Below are positions 29,595-35,084 of a stretch of DNA of 35,084 bases, piece by piece. The stretch spans positions 1-35,084 of the forward strand of contig CACDNT010000010.1 in assembly GCA_902554195.1 (NCBI GenBank), written 5' to 3'. Below the pieces are notes generated by a model. The model was not told the origin of the DNA, ran no database searches, and worked only from the letters and a program-made list of their open reading frames with translations. This DNA comes from an uncultured Pelagibacteraceae bacterium. Lineage in GTDB: Bacteria > Pseudomonadota > Alphaproteobacteria > Pelagibacterales > Pelagibacteraceae. Position 1 is the stretch's first letter. Each line of letters starts with the position of its first letter. Position numbers and translations under genes: made by a program.

Positions 29595-29894
29595 ATGAAA
29601 AAAGGTTATTGGGTAAGTTTATACTTTAAGATTGATAATCAAGAAAATATTAAAAAATATTCAGAATTAGCAACACCAATAATTAAAAGTTATGGTGGTA
29701 TCCCTCTTGTACGTGGTGGTGAACATAAAACTTTTAATGGAGATGATTTCAGTAGGACTGTTGTGTGGGAATTTCCAAGTTATGCCAAAGCATTAGAATG
29801 TCACTCCTCTAAAGAATATCAAGATAGTTGGGCGGTAGCAAAAAAAACCACAAAAAGACATATGCAAGTTGTTGAAGGATTTAGTACTGAATAG
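29595..29894 (+). CDS. DUF1330 family protein
   Basis: MKKGYWVSLYFKIDN..KKYSELATPIIKSYGGIPLVRGG, 'VVWEFPSYAKALECHSSKEYQ'. ATG at 29595 preferred over the TTG at 29586. Confidence 0.8.
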   Translation: MKKGYWVSLYFKIDNQENIKKYSELATPIIKSYGGIPLVRGGEHKTFNGDDFSRTVVWEFPSYAKALECHSSKEYQDSWAVAKKTTKRHMQVVEGFSTE

Positions 29895-30516
29895 GCTCAG
29901 GATCTATGCTTCTCCATAAATACCATGTTGCAACAGAGCAATAAGGGCTAAACCTTTTTTTTAACAAAGATACAAATTTATCAGGTGGTAAATATTTTTT
30001 TTTATAATTTTTTGAAATAGCTCTTAGAAGGCCGATATCCTGAATTGGCCAAATATTTGATCTATTATATGTAAATAATAAAATCATTTCAGCTGACCAT
30101 CTACCTATTTGTCTTAATTGTGATAAATAATTTATAGCCTCCTCATCTGACATTTTATTAATCAATTTAGGATTAAAAGTTTTTTCTATTGTTTGTTTGG
30201 CTAAACTCTTTATTCCTAAAACTTTCTGTCTACTTAATCCACAGCTTTTTAATTGAGCAAAAGTCATGTTTGATACTGTTTTTGCAGTAATTTTATTTTT
30301 GCATTTTTTTTTAAATTTTGAAAAAACGGAGTTCGCTGCTGCGACGCTAATTTGTTGTCCAATTATACTTTTACATAACGAAAAAAAAATATCTCTCCTT
30401 GAAGTCAAAATAGTTTCTGAGGGACTTTCGTAACTTTTGATTAACTTAGAAAGTGTTTGATCTTTTTTAGATAAGTATTTTTTTGCCTTATTCCAATATT
30501 TAGGTACTTTAGTCAT
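29881..30516 (-). CDS. DNA-3-methyladenine glycosylase II-like (AlkA-type HhH-GPD)
   Basis: 'FFSLCKSIIGQQISVAAANSVFSKF', 'LSQLRQIGRWSAEMILLF', 'IWPIQDIGLLRAI' HhH-GPD motifs. Confidence 0.87.
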   Translation of the reverse strand: MTKVPKYWNKAKKYLSKKDQTLSKLIKSYESPSETILTSRRDIFFSLCKSIIGQQISVAAANSVFSKFKKKCKNKITAKTVSNMTFAQLKSCGLSRQKVLGIKSLAKQTIEKTFNPKLINKMSDEEAINYLSQLRQIGRWSAEMILLFTYNRSNIWPIQDIGLLRAISKNYKKKYLPPDKFVSLLKKRFSPYCSVATWYLWRSIDPEPIQY

Positions 30517-31393
30517 TAATTGACCTAGATGTTATAATTTTTTTCTTATAAATCTCCCTTCTAAAAATTATAAGCGTTGAAACAATTACCAATAATGACC
30601 CTATTAATGTTTTAAATGTGGGTATCTCGTCCCAAATGAAATATCCAAATATAATGGCGAAAACTAAAGCCAAATATTTAAGAGGCGTTACTAAAGAAAC
30701 TTCTGAAAATTTATATGATTGACTTAACCACAAGTTTGCAACACCTCCAAAAATACCTATCAAAGATAAAAGTATGAAATGATTTAAAGTAGGCATAACC
30801 CAGCCCTGAGGGATAGTTAAAAAACTTAATAGTGTAATTGCTAAGGAAAAATAAAAAGAAATTAACCATACTGGTTCGGTTGTTGACAGTTGTCTAATAG
30901 TTATGGCTACATAGGATAGACCTAAACAAAATATAATCGGAAAAATATAATAAATATTCAATTCAGTGATCCCAGGTTCTGTTATTATAAGAATTCCAAC
31001 AAAGCCTATAATCACTGCCAACCACCTAAAAATTCCAACTTTTTCATTTAGTAGAAAAATAGATAATATTGTTGTAAATATTGGTGCAGCAAAAGAAATG
31101 CTTACAACAGTTGCTAATGGCAGCTGCCTTAAAGCAATAAATATTGCAATTAGAGCTATTAATCCTGAGCCACATCTTAAAGCATGTAAACCTGGTCGTT
31201 GAGTTTTGTAAAAATTATGAAATCTTTCTTTTGGAATTATAAAAAAATAAAAGATTATTCCAAAAAAACCTCTAAAAAACAAAACCTGCCCAATAGGATA
31301 ATCTACAGACCACTTTACAATTAAATCCATTAATGAAAATGCACAAATGGACAAAAACATGTACAAAAATCCCAATTGATTTTTACTTAGCAT
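30509..31393 (-). CDS. EamA/DMT-superfamily transporter
   Basis: About 10 hydrophobic segments; 'ALRQLPLATVVSISFAAPIFTTILSIFLLNEKV', 'PLKYLALVFAIIFGYFIWDEIPT'. Confidence 0.87.
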   Translation of the reverse strand: MLSKNQLGFLYMFLSICAFSLMDLIVKWSVDYPIGQVLFFRGFFGIIFYFFIIPKERFHNFYKTQRPGLHALRCGSGLIALIAIFIALRQLPLATVVSISFAAPIFTTILSIFLLNEKVGIFRWLAVIIGFVGILIITEPGITELNIYYIFPIIFCLGLSYVAITIRQLSTTEPVWLISFYFSLAITLLSFLTIPQGWVMPTLNHFILLSLIGIFGGVANLWLSQSYKFSEVSLVTPLKYLALVFAIIFGYFIWDEIPTFKTLIGSLLVIVSTLIIFRREIYKKKIITSRSIND

Positions 31394-31428
31394 ATGAATA
31401 ATTTGTAAATTAAATTAAATCTTATTCA

Positions 31429-31872
31429 ATGGAAATAGCTGTTTTAGCACTTGGATGTTTTTGGGGACCTGAAATTAAATTCAGTAAAATAGATGGCATA
31501 ATCAAAACAGAAGTTGGCTACTGTGGAGGTAATAGCTCAATCACCACTTATAAAGAAGTTTGCACTGGCAATACAAATCATGCTGAAGTGGTAAAGTTAG
31601 ATTTTGATGAAAAAATTATCACATACGAAAAAATTTTAAAAATATTTTTTCAAATTCATGATCCAACTACTTTAAATTCTCAAGGGCCAGATTTTGGAAC
31701 CCAGTATAGAAGTGAAATATTTTATCTTAATGACAATCAAAAAATGATAGCTGAGAAGGTATTAAATGAAGTGAATGAACGTTTATCTGGAAAAGTTGTA
31801 ACAAAAATATCTTTACTAAAAAATTACTGTCCAGCTGAGGAATATCATCAAAAATACTTAGAAAAGCGATAA
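31429..31872 (+). CDS. msrA: Peptide methionine sulfoxide reductase A
   Basis: ALGCFWGPEIKF, 'GYCGGNSSITTYKEVCTGNTNHAEVV', 'FFQIHDPTTLNSQGPDFGTQYRSEIF'. Confidence 0.95.
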   Translation: MEIAVLALGCFWGPEIKFSKIDGIIKTEVGYCGGNSSITTYKEVCTGNTNHAEVVKLDFDEKIITYEKILKIFFQIHDPTTLNSQGPDFGTQYRSEIFYLNDNQKMIAEKVLNEVNERLSGKVVTKISLLKNYCPAEEYHQKYLEKR

Positions 31873-31873
31873 C

Positions 31874-32689
31874 ATGTCTTTGGTTGAAACTGATTGGTTA
31901 GAAAAAAACCTTACTAAGGTGAAAATTATTGACTGCTCTTGGCATATGCCTCAAACTCAAAGAAATGGTTTCGAGGAATATAAATCTCTTCATATACCTG
32001 GCGCAATTTTTTTTGATATAGATGAAAATTCAAGAAAAGATACTGCTTTACCACATATGTTGGTTGACCAAATGAGTTGGGATAAAATTATTTCAAATAT
32101 GGGAATTAAAAAAAATGATGAAATAGTCATTTACGATAATTCAGATGTTATAAGCTCATGTCGTGGTTGGTTTAATTTTATTTATTACGGACATGATCCA
32201 AAATTAATAAATGTTTTAAATGGTGGTTTAAAGAAATGGCTTAAAGAAAAAAAGAAAGTAACTGATGAAATTTCAAATATAGATAAATCAGATTATAAAA
32301 GTAGCGAGAGAAAAGATCTTGTTAAGAGTAAACAAGCAATTGATCAAAATATAGACGAAAAAATATTCACATTAATTGATGCTCGAAGTAGAGAAAGATT
32401 TGAAGGTAAAATCCCTGAACCCAGAAAAGGTCTTAGAAGCGGATGTATAAAAAACTCTTTTTGTATACCGTTTAATGACTGTCTAAATGGCGATAAAACT
32501 TTTAAAAATAAAGATCAACTTAAAGAAATTTTTAAAACATGCATTGAAAATTTAGAGCAAAATAAGATTGTTTTTTCATGTGGTTCAGGTGTTACAGCGT
32601 GTGTTTTGGCACTAGCTTATTCTTTAATTAATGATAAATATCTTCCTTGTATATATGATGGCTCTTGGGCCGAATACGGATTAATTTAA
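31874..32689 (+). CDS. sseA: Two-domain rhodanese sulfurtransferase (thiosulfate/3-mercaptopyruvate sulfurtransferase)
   Basis: Tandem rhodanese domains; 'HIPGAIFFDID', active-site 'CGSGVTACVLALA', C-terminal 'YDGSWAEYG'. Confidence 0.88.
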   Translation: MSLVETDWLEKNLTKVKIIDCSWHMPQTQRNGFEEYKSLHIPGAIFFDIDENSRKDTALPHMLVDQMSWDKIISNMGIKKNDEIVIYDNSDVISSCRGWFNFIYYGHDPKLINVLNGGLKKWLKEKKKVTDEISNIDKSDYKSSERKDLVKSKQAIDQNIDEKIFTLIDARSRERFEGKIPEPRKGLRSGCIKNSFCIPFNDCLNGDKTFKNKDQLKEIFKTCIENLEQNKIVFSCGSGVTACVLALAYSLINDKYLPCIYDGSWAEYGLI

Positions 32690-32696
32690 ATTTAAT

Positions 32697-33566
32697 ATGA
32701 AAAGATCTACAAAAACAATTTCAATAATATTTGTGTTTTTTTTAATAATTACAATTGTAATTGTTGGAAGATCCATGATTGGCAATCATTTTAAAAAAAA
32801 ATTCAGTAAGAGACCACCGCCAGGAATAATTGTAACTGAGGTTATCGAAAAAGAATTCTCTGAACAAATAGAAACTTACGGTACAGCAATTTCTAAAAAA
32901 TCAAAAACTTTTAAGATTAAAAAAGATGATCTTTTTGAGGATTTAAAACTTAAAAATTTTGTTAAAAAAGGAGATGTTTTAATTAAATTAAAAAGTGGGG
33001 ATATATTGGCTCCATTTAGTGGGGTTCTTGGCTACACAGGTTTAACTGAGGACATTCTTGTTTCAAATAACATATTTATCATTACTCTTGATGATAACTC
33101 AATAATTTACTCAGATATTAAAATTCCAGAAAGCTACTCTACATTTATAGAAAAAGGTCTTCCAGTCGAAGTTACCTTATCTAGTTTTAAAGATAAAACT
33201 TTTTCAGGTGAAATAGATTTTGTTTCAAGCAGAATAAATGCGGACACCAGAAGTTTATTATCAAGAATAAAAGTGAAAAATGAAAATTTAGAATTAATTT
33301 CAGGTTCACTTTTAGAGGTAAGAGTAAAATTTGATTTGAGAAATTCTTTAAGTGTACCTGATACAAGTGTGATGATAGAGGGCGATAAATCATATGTTTA
33401 CAAAATTAGTGCAGAAAATATTGCAAACAAAACTGAGGTAAAAACTGGCCTTAGAGGCGATAGTAACATTGAAATAATTTCAGGCTTAGCTGCGGGTGAT
33501 ATAATTGTAGCCGAGGGTCTAAAAAAGGTAAGGCCTCGTGGAAAAATAAAACCTATTAATAAATAA
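32697..33566 (+). CDS. RND efflux periplasmic adaptor (HlyD/membrane fusion protein family), short hairpin-less form
   Basis: N-terminal TM; 'FVKKGDVLIKLKSGDILAPFSGVLGYTGLTEDILV' joins two lipoyl half-motifs; 'VSSRINADTRSLLSRIKVKN', 'GLAAGDIIVAEGLKKVRP'. Confidence 0.87.
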   Translation: MKRSTKTISIIFVFFLIITIVIVGRSMIGNHFKKKFSKRPPPGIIVTEVIEKEFSEQIETYGTAISKKSKTFKIKKDDLFEDLKLKNFVKKGDVLIKLKSGDILAPFSGVLGYTGLTEDILVSNNIFIITLDDNSIIYSDIKIPESYSTFIEKGLPVEVTLSSFKDKTFSGEIDFVSSRINADTRSLLSRIKVKNENLELISGSLLEVRVKFDLRNSLSVPDTSVMIEGDKSYVYKISAENIANKTEVKTGLRGDSNIEIISGLAAGDIIVAEGLKKVRPRGKIKPINK

Positions 33567-35084
33567 TGTTTATTACTGAATTAAGTATTAAAAGACCGAC
33601 GGTATCTTGGGTTATGTCACTGATACTGATCATATTTGGTTTATTTGTTTTTTGGAAATTGCCCGTTAGAGAATTGCCCAATGGAATTCAACCGCCTGTT
33701 GTTCAAGTTCAAGTAGACTACAAGTCTGCATCAGCTTCAATAGTAGATCAAGAGGTCACACAAGTTGTTGAAGATGTTATTGGTGGGGCAGAGGGTATAA
33801 AAAATATAGACTCCAAATCTGAAAATGGAAGAAGCACAATTAATGTCGAGTTTGATACGAGTATTGATCTAGATAATGCTGCCAATGATATAAGAGAAAG
33901 AGTTGCAAGAGTTGTGGATAACTTGCCAACGGAGTCCGATCCACCACAAATACTTAAACGAGCTGCAGGGTTTACAACAACAATGTGGCTGTCATTATCC
34001 TCATCTTCATGGAGCGACCTTGAATTAGGAGATTACGCGGAGAGATATCTTGTAGACCAATTTTCAAGTGTTAAAAATGTTGGAAGAATAAGGGTTGGTG
34101 GATTAAGAGAATTAAGCATTAGAGTATGGATTGATCCTATTAAACTTGCAGCTAATGATTTAACCATTAAAGAAGTTGAATTTGCAATTCGTGGAGAAAA
34201 TGTAAGTTTGCCTGCAGGAACTTTAGAAGCAGACAATATCGACTTAACACTAAATCTAGATAAATCATACAACGATATTGAAACTATAAAGCAAATACCC
34301 ATCAAAAAAACTAGTAATCGTGTAATTCAGTTATCAGACGTAGCAAACGTTGAATTCGGTCCAGTATCAGAGAAAACTCTTTTTAAAGCTCAAACTAAAG
34401 ATCAAATAAATTTGAAAACTGTAGGAATAGGAATCTATGCAAGAAGTGGTGCTTCAACAGTAGAACTTTCAAATGATATCAAAAAAAAAATTGTTGAAGT
34501 AAAAAAATCTTTACCAGAAGAATTAGATTTAAGGGTTTCATTCAATAGAGCTAACTATGTTGAGGCCGCAATAGAAGAAGTTTATAAAACTTTGGTCATT
34601 GCTTTTATTTTGGTAGTGTTGATAATTTATTTATTTTTGGGGAATTTAAAGGCAGTCATTGTACCTGCTATTGCACTACCTGTGAGTTTAATAGCATCCT
34701 TTCTAGGCTTATACATATTTGGTCTTTCTATTAATATTTTTGTTCTTTTAAGTTTTATTTTAGCAATTGGTATAATCACAGATGACTCAGTAATTATGAC
34801 CGATGCAATATATAGAAGAATAGAGAATGGTGAGACCCCACTCGTTGCAGCTTATAAAGGCTCTAAACAAATTTCTTTTGCTATCGTTGCTACAACACTA
34901 ATTTTAGTAGCTGTTTTCTTGCCATTAATATTTATTGAGGGAATTTCTGGAACATTATTTAGAGAAACAGCTATTGCATTATCTTTTTCAATTGTAGTTT
35001 CTTCTTTTGTTGCATTAACTTTGTCACCAATGCTTGCAAGTAAATTTTTATACAAAAAAAAATCCAAAAAAATTTTTATTCAAA
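33566..35084 (+). CDS. RND-family (AcrB/ACR_tran type) efflux transporter, N-terminal part, truncated by window end
   Basis: ATG at 33566 overlaps the adaptor stop (TAATG). MFITELSIKRPTVSWVMSLILIIFGLFVFWKLPVRELPNGIQPPVVQVQVDYKSASASIVDQEVTQVVEDVIGGAEG; open to the window end, hence absent from the ORF track. Confidence 0.95.
   Translation, partial: MFITELSIKRPTVSWVMSLILIIFGLFVFWKLPVRELPNGIQPPVVQVQVDYKSASASIVDQEVTQVVEDVIGGAEGIKNIDSKSENGRSTINVEFDTSIDLDNAANDIRERVARVVDNLPTESDPPQILKRAAGFTTTMWLSLSSSSWSDLELGDYAERYLVDQFSSVKNVGRIRVGGLRELSIRVWIDPIKLAANDLTIKEVEFAIRGENVSLPAGTLEADNIDLTLNLDKSYNDIETIKQIPIKKTSNRVIQLSDVANVEFGPVSEKTLFKAQTKDQINLKTVGIGIYARSGASTVELSNDIKKKIVEVKKSLPEELDLRVSFNRANYVEAAIEEVYKTLVIAFILVVLIIYLFLGNLKAVIVPAIALPVSLIASFLGLYIFGLSINIFVLLSFILAIGIITDDSVIMTDAIYRRIENGETPLVAAYKGSKQISFAIVATTLILVAVFLPLIFIEGISGTLFRETAIALSFSIVVSSFVALTLSPMLASKFLYKKKSKKIFIQ

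Overview
The window is about 35 kb of very AT-rich, densely packed bacterial chromosome. Small genes, very short intergenic gaps and gene order suggest a streamlined alphaproteobacterium, probably SAR11/Pelagibacterales (inference, not tested by phylogeny). Nearly everything is core housekeeping: lpxL-like 3' end, DUF2093, purD, rsmD, pgi, the HAD-ribF-ileS-lspA-DUF3035 cluster, groES-groEL, typA/bipA, pmbA-tldD, a cyclopropane-fatty-acid synthase homologue, a DapA-family protein, GT9, a membrane J-domain protein, an S9 oligopeptidase, hsp20, an NCS2 purine permease, a phosphoribosyltransferase, GT17, DUF1330, an AlkA-like glycosylase, an EamA transporter, msrA, a rhodanese-type sulfurtransferase, and an RND adaptor with the 5' part of its RND pump. 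I saw no mobile element, CRISPR array, rRNA or tRNA. The most interesting signals are regulatory. (1) Two heat-shock sigma-factor (RpoH)-like promoters with identical 14-nt spacing lie upstream of groES and hsp20. (2) The hsp20 5' leader can fold into a ROSE-like RNA thermometer, with TTGCT facing the AGGAG Shine-Dalgarno across a G-G opposition. (3) A 38-codon basic ORF missing from the ORF track sits between two terminator-like hairpins after groEL. (4) The RND adaptor appears to lack the alpha-helical hairpin between its two lipoyl half-motifs. (5) Gene packing is extreme: three convergent pairs share 4-nt stop overlaps, and two divergent pairs have start codons only 14 and 21 nt apart. (6) A Lys-rich coiled-coil protein of unknown function has its start codon inside a perfect inverted repeat. 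No clearly novel multi-gene system was found.
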